Positions 34,744-44,234 of a stretch of DNA of 64,000 bases are shown in pieces. Source of the DNA: Streptomyces sp. L2. Its GTDB lineage: Bacteria; Actinomycetota; Actinomycetes; Streptomycetales; Streptomycetaceae. The stretch covers positions 3,534,001-3,598,000 of the forward strand of contig NZ_QBDT01000001.1 in assembly GCF_004124325.1 (NCBI RefSeq), given 5' to 3'. Every line of letters starts with the position of its first letter. The first letter of the stretch is position 1. The notes below the pieces were generated by a model. That model ran no database searches. It was not told the DNA's origin and saw only the letters and a program-made list of their open reading frames with translations. The position numbers and the translations under genes were made by a program.

Positions 34744-34986
34744 CTACCTACGGCACTCGGGGCGTTTGGTCTCCGGGACGATGAGGGTGGCCGTTTCGTC
34801 GTCCAGCGCGTAGCAGAGCTGGGCGTGCAGGACTTCGGCCTCGGCGGGGGTCAGGCGGAGGGATGCGTCCGAGTCGAAGAGTCCCTCTCGACGGAGCCAG
34901 AGGTCGATGGTGATGGTTCCGTCGCCCTGCCGGTGAACCGGCTTGCTGGGTACGCGACTCACGTGAATGCGCGGTGCCTCGTTCAC
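34744..34986 (-). CDS. Small hypothetical protein
   Basis: 80 aa from GTG 34986, overlapping the upstream gene by 4 bp. It contains RIHVSRVPSKPVHRQGDGTITIDLWLRREGLFDSDASLRLTPAEAEVLHAQL, a beta-rich then helical pattern. No family was recognised; it is a frequent companion of conjugative or XRE-associated genes in Streptomyces in my recollection, but this is weak. No membrane segment. Confidence 0.6.
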   Translation of the reverse strand: MNEAPRIHVSRVPSKPVHRQGDGTITIDLWLRREGLFDSDASLRLTPAEAEVLHAQLCYALDDETATLIVPETKRPECRR

Positions 34987-35342
34987 GCGGCCACCGCCAC
35001 GGGGGTGCCGACGCGGTGGCCGTGGATGATCCAGGGGCCCACGTCGATCCCTTCGAGGGCGAGGACCAGTGCGGCCCGGCGTTCCCGTCGCGCCTCCTCT
35101 TCCTCGTGCGCGCGCAAGTAGGGGCGGACCAAAGGGCCGTTGTCGGCGAGGGGAGCGTCGTGGTGCCCGTGCATTCGGATGCGGGGCGGGAAGGCGAGCG
35201 GCAGCGCGGTGCGGTGGATCAGGAGGCGGAGGCCGGTGAGGGTGCGCGGGGGCGTCGGTGCGTCCCGCCTGCGGCGCCGGCCGGTGGGTGGGAGGAGGAG
35301 GGGCAGGATCAGGGTGAGGGCAAGCCGGATAAGCTCGGTCAT
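34983..35342 (-). CDS. Small hypothetical protein with N-terminal hydrophobic helix
   Basis: 119 aa from ATG 35342 with AAGGAG upstream. Residues about 3-17 (ELIRLALTLILPLLLP) are a membrane or signal-anchor helix; a basic region RRRRRD follows. A helix with a charged run (RAHEEEEARRERRAALVLALEGIDVGPW) and a short tail end it. No function can be given. It is translationally coupled (GTGA overlap) to the 80-aa gene downstream. Confidence 0.6.
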   Translation of the reverse strand: MTELIRLALTLILPLLLPPTGRRRRRDAPTPPRTLTGLRLLIHRTALPLAFPPRIRMHGHHDAPLADNGPLVRPYLRAHEEEEARRERRAALVLALEGIDVGPWIIHGHRVGTPVAVAA

Positions 35343-35497
35343 GCTGACGCTCCTTGGGCAGCGTTGGCTCCGCCCCGGGGGTGCTGGAGACACCACCGGG
35401 GCGCTTCACGTCGGACGGTGATCATGCGACTACCGTCTGCCGTTCAGGCTAGCGCCAACACTGATGGCGCATCAACATTGATGCGCAACTCGGACGG

Positions 35498-35710
35498 TCA
35501 GAGCAGGTCGTCGAATTCGCCCGCCTTCGCCCCGGCGAGGAAGGCCGCGAGCTTGGCGCGCGTGGTGGTGACGACGACCGCGGGGTCGTCGCTCTCCCTC
35601 ACCAGCACCTGGCCGTCCAGCACCGCGAGTTCCAGGCAGTTGCCCGACTGTTCGGAGTACGACGACTTGCGCCACGGGATGTCCAATGGGTTCACGCCCT
35701 CAGAGTTCAT
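35498..35710 (-). CDS. DUF397 domain-containing protein
   Basis: 70 aa, MNSEGVNPLDIPWRKSSYSEQSGNCLELAVLDGQVLVRESDDPAVVVTTTRAKLAAFLAG in outline: the WRKSSYS motif, GNCLE and VRES/DP are the DUF397 signature. These acidic small proteins (WhiJ-associated, Scr2-like) bind the adjacent XRE/DUF5753 protein and antagonise its DNA binding. The start overlaps the regulator's 3' end by 11 bp. It is the second of two XRE modules in 5 kb. Confidence 0.9.
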   Translation of the reverse strand: MNSEGVNPLDIPWRKSSYSEQSGNCLELAVLDGQVLVRESDDPAVVVTTTRAKLAAFLAGAKAGEFDDLL

Positions 35711-36554
35711 GCAGCACCGTGCGGATGAAGTCGCGCGAGGGCCCCGGCTCCAGGGATCGCTGCTCCATGCGGTCCAGTACAGCGCGGTAGTTGGTCAGAT
35801 GCGTCTCCGAGTCCAGGAACGTGATGCCGTTCGGCACGTCGATCTGGACCGTGTCGAGTTGGCGCACGGGACCGCCGGCGTACAGCGTCGAACTGCCCGC
35901 GCTGGGGAAGCCGCCCGCGGAGAAGGGGATCACCCGGAGTGTGACCGCGTCCCGCTCCGACTGCTCCAGCAGGCGCTCCAACTGTCGCCGTACGACCGCA
36001 CGGTCGCCGAACAGCATCCGCAGCGCGGCCTCGTGGAGGAGGAAGGAGCAGTCCGGCGGATCCGCCCGGTCCAGCAGCACCTGGCGCCGCACGCGGAAGG
36101 CGATCTGGCGGTCCAGCGCCTCGGCGGACAGCGGAGGTTCGGCCTCCCCGAACACCGCGCGTGCGTAGTCCTCGTGTTGCAGCAGGCCGGGCAGGTGCGT
36201 GATCTGCACGTGCCGCAGGCTCGCGGCGTGGTGTTCCAGCTCCGCCAGGTCGAGCAGGTACGAGGCGACGGAGTCGCGGAACTCGTCCCACCAGTGGGAT
36301 CCCGCCCGCTCCCTGGCCATGTCCGCGAGCGCGTCGACGTAGGCCCGGTCGGGACAGCAGTAGTTGCCGGACCACACGCGAACGCGGTCGGCGCTCACCC
36401 CGAACCTGGCCGACTCGGTGTTGCTGATCGCGGTCTTGTCCACGCGGTGCAGCGCGGCCGCCTCGGTGAGGGAGAGTCCGACCTGCTCGCGCATGCGGCG
36501 CAGTTCCGCGCCGAGCCGCCGCTGCCGGGCGGTGGGCAGCTTTCGGACGGGCAT
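35700..36554 (-). CDS. XRE helix-turn-helix regulator with DUF5753 (Scr1/WhiJ type)
   Basis: 284 aa from ATG 36554 (GGGAGAG upstream). HTH at about 8-70 (RRLGAELRRMREQVGLSLTEAAALHRVDKTAISNTESARFGVSADRVRV), then DUF5753 with ITHLPGLLQHEDYARAVF, RVRRQVLLDR and VTLRVIPFSAGGFPSAGSS. It differs clearly in sequence from the XRE protein at 31026-31877, so the two are not a recent duplication. The DUF397 gene overlaps its end, giving the canonical repressor-antirepressor pair. Confidence 0.9.
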   Translation of the reverse strand: MPVRKLPTARQRRLGAELRRMREQVGLSLTEAAALHRVDKTAISNTESARFGVSADRVRVWSGNYCCPDRAYVDALADMARERAGSHWWDEFRDSVASYLLDLAELEHHAASLRHVQITHLPGLLQHEDYARAVFGEAEPPLSAEALDRQIAFRVRRQVLLDRADPPDCSFLLHEAALRMLFGDRAVVRRQLERLLEQSERDAVTLRVIPFSAGGFPSAGSSTLYAGGPVRQLDTVQIDVPNGITFLDSETHLTNYRAVLDRMEQRSLEPGPSRDFIRTVLHEL

Positions 36555-36580
36555 GTGTACATCTCTCCCGGAGACACGAG

Positions 36581-36612
36581 GATGGCCGGTGCGGCTCACC
36601 GCACCGGCCATC
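36581..36612. terminator. Strong hairpin downstream of purA
   Basis: GATGGCCGGTGCGG (36581-36594) and CCGCACCGGCCATC (36599-36612) form a perfect 14-bp stem with a 4-nt loop, 35 bp after the purA stop and 27 bp before the XRE start. It probably separates the housekeeping gene from the XRE module. Confidence 0.85.
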
Positions 36613-36646
36613 CCATCAGATCCTTGAGCCCTCGAAAAGGCGGGAC

Positions 36647-37930
36647 CTAGAGGAACGAGTTGATCTCGATCGTCTCGTCCCGGCCCGGCCCCACGCCGAT
36701 CGCGGAGATCGGCGCACCGGACATGTCCTCCAGCGCCTTCACGTACGCCTGCGCGTTCTTCGGCAGGTCCGCGAAGGTCTTGGCCTTCGTGATGTCCTCC
36801 GACCAACCGGGCAGGTTCTCGTAGACCGGCTTGGCGTGGTGGAAGTCGGTCTGGGAGTACGGGAGTTCCTCGACGCGCTTGCCGTCGATCTCGTACGCCA
36901 CGCAGACCGGGATCTGCTCCCAGCCGGTCAGGACGTCCAGCTTGGTGAGGAAGAAGTCGGTCAGGCCGTTGACGCGGGTCGCGTAGCGGGCGATGACCGC
37001 GTCGAACCAGCCGCAGCGGCGGTCGCGGCCGGTCGTGACGCCCCGCTCACCGCCGATGCGGCGCAGCGCCTCCCCGTCCTCGTCGAAGAGCTCCGTCGGG
37101 AACGGGCCGGCGCCGACGCGGGTCGTGTACGCCTTCAGGATGCCGATCACGCGGCTGATCTTCGTCGGGCCGACGCCCGCCCCGGTGCAGGCGCCGCCCG
37201 CGGTGGGGTTGGAGGAGGTGACGAAGGGGTACGTGCCGTGGTCGATGTCCAGGAGCGTGCCCTGGCCGCCCTCGAACAGCACGACCTTGTCGTCCTCCAG
37301 CGCCTGGTTCAGGACCAGGACGGTGTCGGCGACGTACGGGCGCAGCTTGTCCGCGTAGCCCAGCAGCTCCTCGACCACCTGGTCCACGGCGATCGCGCGC
37401 CGGTTGTACAGCTTGGTGAGGATCTGGTTCTTGACGTCGAGGGCCGCCTCGACCTTCTGGGTCAGGATCGACTCGTCGTAGAGGTCCTGGACCCGGATGC
37501 CGACGCGGTTGATCTTGTCCGCGTAGGTCGGTCCGATGCCGCGGCCGGTCGTGCCGATCTTGCGCTTGCCGAGGAAGCGTTCCGTCACCTTGTCGACCGT
37601 CACGTTGTACGGCGTGATGACGTGCGCGTTGCCGCTGATCAGGAGCTTGGACGTGTCAACGCCTCGCTCGTTCAGACCGCTCAGCTCGGAGAGCAGGACC
37701 GACGGGTCGACGACGACACCGTTACCGATGACCGGCGTACAGCCGGGGGAGAGGATTCCGGAAGGGAGGAGGTGGAGTGCGTACTTCTGGTCGCCCACGA
37801 CGACCGTGTGGCCGGCGTTGTTGCCGCCCTGGTATCGCACTACATAGTCCACCGAGCCACCGAGCAGGTCGGTCGCCTTCCCCTTGCCTTCGTCACCCCA
37901 CTGAGCACCGAGCAGCACAAGTGCGGGCAC
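36647..37930 (-). CDS. purA: Adenylosuccinate synthetase
   Basis: 427 aa, full length. It joins IMP and aspartate with GTP to form adenylosuccinate, the first committed step of AMP synthesis. The P-loop-like GDEGKGK is at 12-18, GNNAGHTV at 36-43; the IMP-binding [13 protein letters not shown] lies near 135, the VGAGPFPTE and [11 protein letters not shown] segments are present, and the C-terminus is intact. It is a monocistronic-looking gene followed by a strong terminator. The divergent gene 38127 is separated by 196 bp. Confidence 0.97.
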   Translation of the reverse strand: MPALVLLGAQWGDEGKGKATDLLGGSVDYVVRYQGGNNAGHTVVVGDQKYALHLLPSGILSPGCTPVIGNGVVVDPSVLLSELSGLNERGVDTSKLLISGNAHVITPYNVTVDKVTERFLGKRKIGTTGRGIGPTYADKINRVGIRVQDLYDESILTQKVEAALDVKNQILTKLYNRRAIAVDQVVEELLGYADKLRPYVADTVLVLNQALEDDKVVLFEGGQGTLLDIDHGTYPFVTSSNPTAGGACTGAGVGPTKISRVIGILKAYTTRVGAGPFPTELFDEDGEALRRIGGERGVTTGRDRRCGWFDAVIARYATRVNGLTDFFLTKLDVLTGWEQIPVCVAYEIDGKRVEELPYSQTDFHHAKPVYENLPGWSEDITKAKTFADLPKNAQAYVKALEDMSGAPISAIGVGPGRDETIEINSFL

Positions 37931-38056
37931 GCGCGTACACCCCTTCCGGGCGGGGCATGTCCAAGGTCAGGGGCGTGGGCGTATGGTTCACCGCCGCGTG
38001 CCTTCGCGACCGCCGTTGGCCGCAAACCGTCGGACCGGGTGCCCCGGAATAGACGA

Positions 38057-38084
38057 AGCCCCTGGCGCAATAGCGCAAGGGGCT
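38057..38084. terminator. Hairpin in the leader of the diacylglycerol-kinase-like gene
   Basis: AGCCCCTGGCGC (38057-38068) and GCGCAAGGGGCT (38073-38084) form a 12-bp stem with one G-A mismatch, followed by CTT. It lies in a divergent intergenic region, 42 bp before the plus-strand start, so it cannot terminate purA. It could attenuate the plus-strand gene. Confidence 0.55.
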
Positions 38085-38126
38085 CTTGCACAAAGATGCT
38101 ACCCGAGGAAGCGAGGCAGGACCGAG

Positions 38127-38978
38127 GTGGCGACTTTCGCGACGTCCGATCAGCTGCTGGTGATCATCGATCCGGCGTCCCGGGAGCGGGACGGGGAGTC
38201 CGTCCGCATCGCGAAAGACGTGCTCAGCGCGGGTGCGACGACGAAGGTCTGCCTGCCGGAGGGCCCGGAGGAATTCGCCCGGGCGCTCGGCCGGCGGGGA
38301 TCCCGGCGCCCGGTCGTGGTCGGCGACGACCGGGCGCTGGTCCGTGCGGTGACCCTGCTGCACCGGCGGCGGGAGCTGACCGGCTGCGGGCTCGCGGTGG
38401 TGCCGGTGGGCGGCGCGGCGCTGGCCGAGTCCCTGGGGGTGCCCGCGGGCGCGGTGGCGGCGGCGCGGGCCGTGCTGGAGGGGCGGGAGCGGCGCCTGGA
38501 CCTGCTGGTCGACGAGAGCGACGGGGTGGTGCTGGGCGGGCTCGGCATCCCGCCCGCCCCGGTGCGGCAGCCGGTCCCGCACCAGATGGAGGCCCAGCCT
38601 TCCGGCCGGCCCTGGCTGCGGACGACGTACCGCTCGCTGGTCCGCACTCTGGCGGCCCGGCCCAGCCCGGTCGTCCCGGCGCCGGGGCCGTCCCGGCTGC
38701 GGGTGCAGGTCGACGGCGAGACGGTGGTCGACCTGGACGAGCCGGTGGAGGCGGTGTCGGTGACGCCGGGCGCGTGCGGGGTGGCGCGGGTGGAGGTCCG
38801 GCCGCTGTCCGTGGGCGCGGCGGCGACCCCGCTGCTGGTCTCGGGTACGACGGTGACGGTGACCGGCGCGGACTTCCGCTACCGCGCGGACGCGCACGTC
38901 TCCGGACCGGTACGGCGGCGGACCTGGCGGGTGGTGGAGGGCGCGTGGGGGCTGACGCTGCCGGCGATCACCGGCTGA
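38127..38978 (+). CDS. Diacylglycerol-kinase-like (DAGK/LCB-type) protein
   Basis: 283 aa from GTG 38127. The N-terminal third (LLVIIDPASRERDGESVRIAKDVLSAGATTKVCLPEGPEEFARALGRRGSRRPVVVGDDRALVRAVTLLHRR in outline) has the order of the NAD-kinase/diacylglycerol-kinase fold, but the usual GGDGT is replaced by GDDRAL, so catalysis is doubtful. The C-terminal part (about 190-283) is the beta-sandwich typical of the family. Streptomyces orthologues beside purA are annotated as diacylglycerol kinase. A hairpin lies just before the start. Confidence 0.7.
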   Translation: MATFATSDQLLVIIDPASRERDGESVRIAKDVLSAGATTKVCLPEGPEEFARALGRRGSRRPVVVGDDRALVRAVTLLHRRRELTGCGLAVVPVGGAALAESLGVPAGAVAAARAVLEGRERRLDLLVDESDGVVLGGLGIPPAPVRQPVPHQMEAQPSGRPWLRTTYRSLVRTLAARPSPVVPAPGPSRLRVQVDGETVVDLDEPVEAVSVTPGACGVARVEVRPLSVGAAATPLLVSGTTVTVTGADFRYRADAHVSGPVRRRTWRVVEGAWGLTLPAITG

Positions 38979-39075
38979 TGCGGCGACCGGTCGGCTGATC
39001 CGGACCGGCGGCGGTCTAATGCCGCTGACGGCCGGCGGCTGCCGACTTGGCCCAGCGGCGTGCCGACCCCGCCCA

Positions 39076-39131
39076 GCGGCCTGCCACCCCGGCCCGGCGC
39101 CGCCCGGCGGCCTGCCACCCCGGCCCGGCGC
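39076..39131. repeat. 25-bp direct repeat pair
   Basis: GCGGCCTGCCACCCCGGCCC occurs at 39076 and again at 39107 (period 31 bp) in the 175-bp gap between two converging genes. Confidence 0.6.
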
Positions 39132-39153
39132 GACCGGCTGAGGCCCCCGCCCG

Positions 39154-39663
39154 TCACTTCCCGAAGGTCTGTTCCCGGTGTACGCGCCAGCGTTCCATCA
39201 TGGCCGCGATCTCGGTGTCGATGAACTCGAAGAAGGCCAGGGTCTCGGTCATGCGGCGGCCCGCCGGGGTGTCCGCGCCGAGGCTCGTGACGCCGTCGCG
39301 CAGGGCCGTCTCCCAGCGCTTGAGGACGGCCTCGCGGTTGGTGAGGGCCTCGTACCACTGGTTGCTGTGCACCCGGTAGCGCTCGCGCCGTGAGCCGGGT
39401 TCGCGCTCGCGGGCGACCATGTGCTGCTGGGCGAGGTAGCGCACCGCCCCGGACACGGCGGCCGGGCTCACCTTGAGCAGTTCGCCCAGCTCGGCCGAGG
39501 TCAGCGAGCCGGAGTCGGAGGCGAGCAGGGCCGCGAAGACGCGGGCCGGCATCCGCTGCATCCCAGCCTCGACGAGCTGCGCGGCGAAGCCCTCCACGAA
39601 CTGCGAGACCACCTCGGGGTCCCGGCCTTCCCGGTCTCCCCCGTCTTCCACCGCTTCCGTCAT
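39154..39663 (-). CDS. MarR/GbsR-type transcriptional regulator
   Basis: 169 aa. A winged helix (about 40-105; MPARVFAALLASDSGSLTSAELGELLKVSPAAVSGAVRYLAQQHMVARERE) is followed by RRERYRVHSNQWYEALTNREAVLKRWE and a C-terminal helix, the GbsR/MarR pattern. It diverges from the ABC transporter genes with only 74 bp between starts, so it most likely represses them and itself. That spacing is typical of drug-efflux pumps with a local ligand-responsive repressor. Confidence 0.9.
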   Translation of the reverse strand: MTEAVEDGGDREGRDPEVVSQFVEGFAAQLVEAGMQRMPARVFAALLASDSGSLTSAELGELLKVSPAAVSGAVRYLAQQHMVAREREPGSRRERYRVHSNQWYEALTNREAVLKRWETALRDGVTSLGADTPAGRRMTETLAFFEFIDTEIAAMMERWRVHREQTFGK

Positions 39664-39737
39664 GGCCCCACCCTATCCGAGGGTTTATACGGTTCCTTAA
39701 CTTCACAAATTTCTGAACACAGCGTACGTTCCGAAGC

Positions 39738-40652
39738 ATGACGAAGGCCATCACGGTCGCCGGACTCCACAAGTCCTTCGGCCGTACCCACGCCCTGGAC
39801 GGTCTCGACCTCACCGTCGAGACCGGCGAAGTGCACGGCTTCCTCGGCCCGAACGGCGCCGGCAAGTCCACGACCATCCGGGTCCTGCTCGGCCTGCTGC
39901 GCGCCGACTCCGGCGCCGCGCAGGTCCTCGGCCGCGACCCCTGGCGCGACGCGGTCGAGGCACACCGCCGGATCGCGTACGTCCCCGGCGACGTCACCCT
40001 GTGGCGCAACCTCACCGGCGGCGAGGTGATCGACCTGTACGGCAGGCTGCGCGGCGGACTGGACGCCCGCCGGCGGGCCGGGCTGATCGAGCGGTTCGAG
40101 CTGGACCCGGCCAAGAAGGGCCGGACCTACTCCAAGGGCAACCGGCAGAAGGTCGCCCTCGTCGCCGCCTTCGCCTCGGACGTGGACCTGCTGATCCTCG
40201 ACGAGCCGACCTCGGGCCTCGACCCGCTGATGGAGGAGGTCTTCCAGAGCTGCGTGAAGGAGGAACGCGACCGGGGCCGTACGATGCTGCTCTCCTCCCA
40301 CATCCTCAGCGAGGTCGAGCAGCTGTGCGACCGGGTGAGCATCGTCCGCAAGGGCCGCACCGTGGAGAGCGGCTCGCTCGCCGAGCTGCGCCACCTCACC
40401 CGGACCAGCGTGACCGCCGAACTCGCCGGTCCGCCGAACGGGCTCGCCCACCTGCCCGGCGTGCACGACGTCGACGTCCGGGGCAACCGGGTCCGGCTCC
40501 AGGTCGACACCGACCGGCTCGACGGCCTCCTGCGCGCCCTCGGCGAGACCGGCGTCCGCTCCCTGACCTCGACCCCGCCGACGCTGGAGGAGCTGTTCCT
40601 GCGGCACTACGAGGAGGCGTCCGGCTCCGAGGCCGCCGAGGTGGCCCGGTGA
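39738..40652 (+). CDS. ABC transporter ATP-binding protein
   Basis: 304 aa. Walker A GPNGAGKS (37-44), signature [15 protein letters not shown] (about 129-143; KGNRQK replaces LSGGQ as in many DrrA-type proteins), Walker [14 protein letters not shown] (about 151-163) and the switch His in [12 protein letters not shown] are all present. The C-terminal ~80 residues are a DrrA/CcmA-like extension. It energises the permease encoded by the overlapping gene; multidrug or antibiotic export is likely but unproven. Confidence 0.95.
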   Translation: MTKAITVAGLHKSFGRTHALDGLDLTVETGEVHGFLGPNGAGKSTTIRVLLGLLRADSGAAQVLGRDPWRDAVEAHRRIAYVPGDVTLWRNLTGGEVIDLYGRLRGGLDARRRAGLIERFELDPAKKGRTYSKGNRQKVALVAAFASDVDLLILDEPTSGLDPLMEEVFQSCVKEERDRGRTMLLSSHILSEVEQLCDRVSIVRKGRTVESGSLAELRHLTRTSVTAELAGPPNGLAHLPGVHDVDVRGNRVRLQVDTDRLDGLLRALGETGVRSLTSTPPTLEELFLRHYEEASGSEAAEVAR

Positions 40653-42217
40653 CCGCCCTCGCCGGCACCGGCACCCTGGTGCGCTTCTCACTGCGCCGCG
40701 ACCGCGCCCTGGTCCCCGTGTGGATCGCCGTGAACGCGCTGATGGTCCTGTCCATGCCCGCCTCCCTGAAGGGCCTGTACGGCACTCCTGGCGCCCGCGC
40801 CGACCTGATGCGGCAGATGAGCGCCAACACGTCGCTACGGGCCCTCGTCGGCCCGGTGTACGACGACTCGCTGGGCGCCCTGACCGCCTGGCGCGTCGGC
40901 GTCTACGCGGGCGCTCTGGCCGCCGTGATGAGCCTCCTCGTCGTCGTACGCCACACCCGCGACGAGGAGGAGAGCGGCCGTCAGGAGCTGCTCTCGTCCG
41001 GCATGGTGGGCCGCCGGGCGCCGCTGACGGCGGCCCTGCTCACGGCGGCGGCCGCGAACGGGCTGCTGGCCCTGCTGATCACGGCGGGCCTCGCCGCACA
41101 GGGCGCCCCGGGGGCGCTGGCGTTCGGACTCGGGGTGGCCGGGACCGGGCTGGTCTTCGCGGGCGTGGCGGCCGTCGTGGCCCAGCTGACCGAGAGTGCC
41201 CGCCTGGCCCGGGGGCTCACGGCGGCGGCGCTCGGCGCCGCGTTCGTGCTGCGCGCGGCCGGCGACTCGGCCTCGGACGACGGCTCGTCCGTCCTGACCT
41301 GGCTGTCCCCGCTGGGCTGGCTGGAGAACGTGCGGGCGTTCGCCGGGAACCGCTGGTGGGTGCTGGGCCTGTTCGCGGCGGCGGTGCTGGCACAGGGCGC
41401 GGTGGCCTTCGCCCTGGCCGGGCGCCGGGACCTCGGCATGAGCTTCCTGCCCACCCGGCCGGGCCCGGCCACCGGCCGCCTCGGCACGGCGGCCGCCCTG
41501 GCCTGGCGGCTCCAGCGGGGCAGCGTGCTCGGCTGGTCGGCCGGCTTCTTCCTCGCCGGTGTCGTCTACGGCGGGGTGGCGACCGGGGCGGCCGATCTGG
41601 TCCGGGACAACGACCAGGCCCGGCAGATCTTCGAGCGGATGGGCGGCGGGGGCGGCCTCACCGACGCACTGCTCGCCTCGCTGATCGGCATGCTCGGACT
41701 GGTCGCCGCGCTGTACGTCGTGCAGTCGGTGCTGCGGCTGAGCGGCGAGGAGGCTTCCGGCCGGGCCGAACCGGTCCTCGCGGGCGCGGTGGGCCGGCTG
41801 CGCTGGGCCGCCGGGCACCTGGTCGTCGCCTTCGGCGGCACGGCCCTCATCATGCTCCTGGCCGGTCTCGGCTTCGCGGCCGGCTACGGCGGGGACACCG
41901 GCCCGGTGCTGGCCGCCTGCCTGGTGCAGGTCCCGGCGGTATGGGTGATCGGCGGGACCGCCGTCCTGCTGTACGGCGTGCTGCCGCGCGGGGCGGTCGC
42001 CGCGTGGGCGGTGGCCGGCGCCGCCCTGCTCGTCGGCTGGGTCGGCCCGGCCCTGAAGGCCCCTCAACTGCTGCTGGACGCCTCGCCGTTCGGGCATCTG
42101 CCGAAGCTGCCGGGCGGGCAGATGGAGTGGGGGCCGGTGGTGAGCCTGACGGGGCTGGCGGTGGTGCTGGTCGCGGCCGGACTGGCGGGGCTGCGCAGGC
42201 GGGATCTGGCGGGGTGA
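40649..42217 (+). CDS. ABC transporter permease (two-lobed, exporter type)
   Basis: 522 aa from GTG 40649 (GTGA overlap with the ATPase stop). About twelve membrane helices in two similar halves; each half has a membrane entry after [19 protein letters not shown] (about 11-30) and [25 protein letters not shown] (about 282-305), followed by [17 protein letters not shown] and [13 protein letters not shown] / [13 protein letters not shown] loops. The repeated E-E-x-S-G-R motif is characteristic of this ABC-2-like exporter family (TipA/EtrB-type). It forms the pump with the ATPase under the MarR gene. Confidence 0.9.
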   Translation: MTALAGTGTLVRFSLRRDRALVPVWIAVNALMVLSMPASLKGLYGTPGARADLMRQMSANTSLRALVGPVYDDSLGALTAWRVGVYAGALAAVMSLLVVVRHTRDEEESGRQELLSSGMVGRRAPLTAALLTAAAANGLLALLITAGLAAQGAPGALAFGLGVAGTGLVFAGVAAVVAQLTESARLARGLTAAALGAAFVLRAAGDSASDDGSSVLTWLSPLGWLENVRAFAGNRWWVLGLFAAAVLAQGAVAFALAGRRDLGMSFLPTRPGPATGRLGTAAALAWRLQRGSVLGWSAGFFLAGVVYGGVATGAADLVRDNDQARQIFERMGGGGGLTDALLASLIGMLGLVAALYVVQSVLRLSGEEASGRAEPVLAGAVGRLRWAAGHLVVAFGGTALIMLLAGLGFAAGYGGDTGPVLAACLVQVPAVWVIGGTAVLLYGVLPRGAVAAWAVAGAALLVGWVGPALKAPQLLLDASPFGHLPKLPGGQMEWGPVVSLTGLAVVLVAAGLAGLRRRDLAG

Positions 42218-42253
42218 GGAGGTTCGGGGGCCTCGCGGGCTGAGGGGTGCGGC

Positions 42254-42856
42254 TCAGTCGGCGTACTGCTTGAGGTCGGCGGTGTCGAGTTCGATGCCGA
42301 GGGGGTCGGGGAGGGTGAGGGTGGCGCCGTAGGACTTCTTCACGGCGGTGGCGTAACCCTCCCCCGGCTTCGGGTCGCTGAAGACGGTGACCGAGCAGTC
42401 GTCACGGTCGACCAGCAGATAGAAGGGGATGCCCGCGGCCCCGTACGCAACGGGCTTCTCCCGCCGGTCGCGCCGGTCGGTGTCGGAGTCGTGGGAGGTG
42501 ACCTCCAGCACGAGCAGCACGCCCTCGGTCGGGGCCCATTCACCGTGACCGGCGAAGTGCGCGGCCGGCACGAGCACACCGTCGGGCCGTGCACGCCCCT
42601 TGCGGTACTGGGCCACCTGCAGTCCCTGCCCCTGGTACAGGTCCAGGTCGGGCCTCGACTGCATGCACTGTCGCATCAGCCACATCACGATGGTGTTGTG
42701 GTCGCCGTCCGGCACTGGCTTGACCCCGATCCGCCCGTCGATGAACTCGAACCTGACGGCGTCGTCGGTCTCCCGGGCCGCGAACTCGGCGATCCTCTCG
42801 AACTCCTCGACCGACATCTGTGACGTGTGCGACGTGCGCTCTGCCATAACCGTCAT
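42254..42856 (-). CDS. Uma2 family endonuclease-fold protein (DUF820)
   Basis: 200 aa from ATG 42856 (AAAGGGGG upstream). The PD-(D/E)XK nuclease-like Uma2 core is present: RFEFIDGRI (E about 46), ARPDGVLVPAAH (RPDG, D about 107) and VLLVLEVTSHDSDTDRRDRREKPVAYGAAGIPFYLLVDRD with the catalytic E-x-K-like ELxSxxxxxxDRxxKxxxY pattern. Such proteins are numerous in Streptomyces and their substrates are unknown; they are often near mobile or stress genes. It converges on the ABC permease gene. Confidence 0.88.
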   Translation of the reverse strand: MTVMAERTSHTSQMSVEEFERIAEFAARETDDAVRFEFIDGRIGVKPVPDGDHNTIVMWLMRQCMQSRPDLDLYQGQGLQVAQYRKGRARPDGVLVPAAHFAGHGEWAPTEGVLLVLEVTSHDSDTDRRDRREKPVAYGAAGIPFYLLVDRDDCSVTVFSDPKPGEGYATAVKKSYGATLTLPDPLGIELDTADLKQYAD

Positions 42857-42959
42857 GGTGCCCCCTTTCGCAGGCGCACACCAGCTTGCCGGGCCTGCGC
42901 GGGCGGCGGGACGCCCTCGCACGATGATCAGCCGGACGGGTGCCAACCGGCCCCCCGCC

Positions 42960-44180
42960 TCACCCCACCTCCACCCGCAGACCCTTCAGCCCGCGCATCA
43001 CGAAGTTCGGCCTGCGTTCCGGTTCCTCCGTGAGGGTCAGGTTCGGGGCCTTGACCAGCAAAGCCGTCATCGAGGCGGCCAGTTCGACGCGGGCCAGGGG
43101 GGCGCCGATGCAGTAGTGGATTCCGGCGCTGAAGGAGATGTGCGGGTTGTCCCGGCGGGTCAGGTCGAGCCTGTGCGGGCGTTCGAAGACGGCCGGGTCG
43201 TGGTTGGCGGAACCGAACAGCATCGCGATCTCCGAGCCCCGCGGGATCGTCGTGCCGTCGATCTCGATGTCGTCCAGCACCCACCGCTCGAACAGCTGGA
43301 GCGGGGTGTCGTAACGCAGCAGTTCCTCCACCGCCGAGGGCACCAGGGAGTGGTCGGCGCGCAGGGCCGCCAGCTGGGCCGGATTGCGGAACAGCGCCCA
43401 CCAGCCGTTCGTCGTGGCGTTCACAGTGGCCTCGTGACCGGCGTTCAGCAGCAGCACCGCCGTGGAGATCATCTCCTGCTCGGTCAGCCGCTCCCCCTCG
43501 TCGTACGCCGCGATCAGCCCCGAGATCAGGTCGTCGCCGGGCTCCTTGCGGCGGGCCGCGATCAGCTCGCGCAGGTAGTCGGAGAACTCGACCGACGCCC
43601 GTACCGCCTTCGCCGCCGTCTCCTCGGACGGGTTCAGCTCGTACATCCCGCAGATGTCCCCCGACCAGGGCCGCAGCTGCGCCCGGTCCGCCTCCGGGAT
43701 GCCCAGCATCTCGGCGATCACCGCCACGGGGAGGGGTTCCGCCACGTCGGTCAGCAGATCGCCGCCGCCCGCCGCCACCAGGGACGCCACCAGCTCGTCC
43801 GCCAGGGTGTGCACGTACGGCCGCAGCCGCTCCACCGTGCGCGGGGTGAACGCCTTCGACACCAGGCGCCGGATGCGGGTGTGGTCCGGCGGCTCCAGGT
43901 CGAGCATGCCGTGGTCGTTGAGCGTGTGGAACGGCTCCTGCTCGGGCGGGGGCGCGGTCCGGCCGAAGTCCTCGTGGGAGAAGCGGTGCTGGTAGGTGCG
44001 GCCCAGCCGGCGGTCCCGCAGCAGCGCCGACACGTCCGCGTGGTGCGGGACGAGCCACTGGTCGCTCGGCTCGTAGCGGATCACCCGGCCACGGGCGCGC
44101 AGCTCGGCGTACGCCGGGTAGGGGTCGGCCACGAACGCCGGGTCCCAGGGGTCGAAAGCGAGGTCCGAAGCAGCTGCCAT
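42960..44180 (-). CDS. Cytochrome P450
   Basis: 406 aa, the usual bacterial size. The heme-binding loop is FSAGIHYCIGAPLARVE with the thiolate Cys near 357; the I-helix oxygen-activation motif is LLLNAGHEATVNAT (near 245); the K-helix EELLRYDTP provides the E-x-x-R pair. No ferredoxin gene is adjacent, so reducing partners come from elsewhere. The substrate is unknown; the product could be a natural-product hydroxylation. It lies 54 bp downstream of the response regulator gene on the same strand. Confidence 0.95.
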   Translation of the reverse strand: MAAASDLAFDPWDPAFVADPYPAYAELRARGRVIRYEPSDQWLVPHHADVSALLRDRRLGRTYQHRFSHEDFGRTAPPPEQEPFHTLNDHGMLDLEPPDHTRIRRLVSKAFTPRTVERLRPYVHTLADELVASLVAAGGGDLLTDVAEPLPVAVIAEMLGIPEADRAQLRPWSGDICGMYELNPSEETAAKAVRASVEFSDYLRELIAARRKEPGDDLISGLIAAYDEGERLTEQEMISTAVLLLNAGHEATVNATTNGWWALFRNPAQLAALRADHSLVPSAVEELLRYDTPLQLFERWVLDDIEIDGTTIPRGSEIAMLFGSANHDPAVFERPHRLDLTRRDNPHISFSAGIHYCIGAPLARVELAASMTALLVKAPNLTLTEEPERRPNFVMRGLKGLRVEVG

Positions 44181-44234
44181 GGACGGACGCTAGCCCGCCG
44201 CCACCCCGCCTGACCAGGGGACGGGCTGTGGTGC

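Noticed and set aside
42341..42360. Possible TTA codons in minus-strand genes (Uma2, P450, wHTH, DUF6879)
   Set aside because: Each TTA spans two codons (for example GGT-TAC) and is not in frame; only 4806-4808 is.
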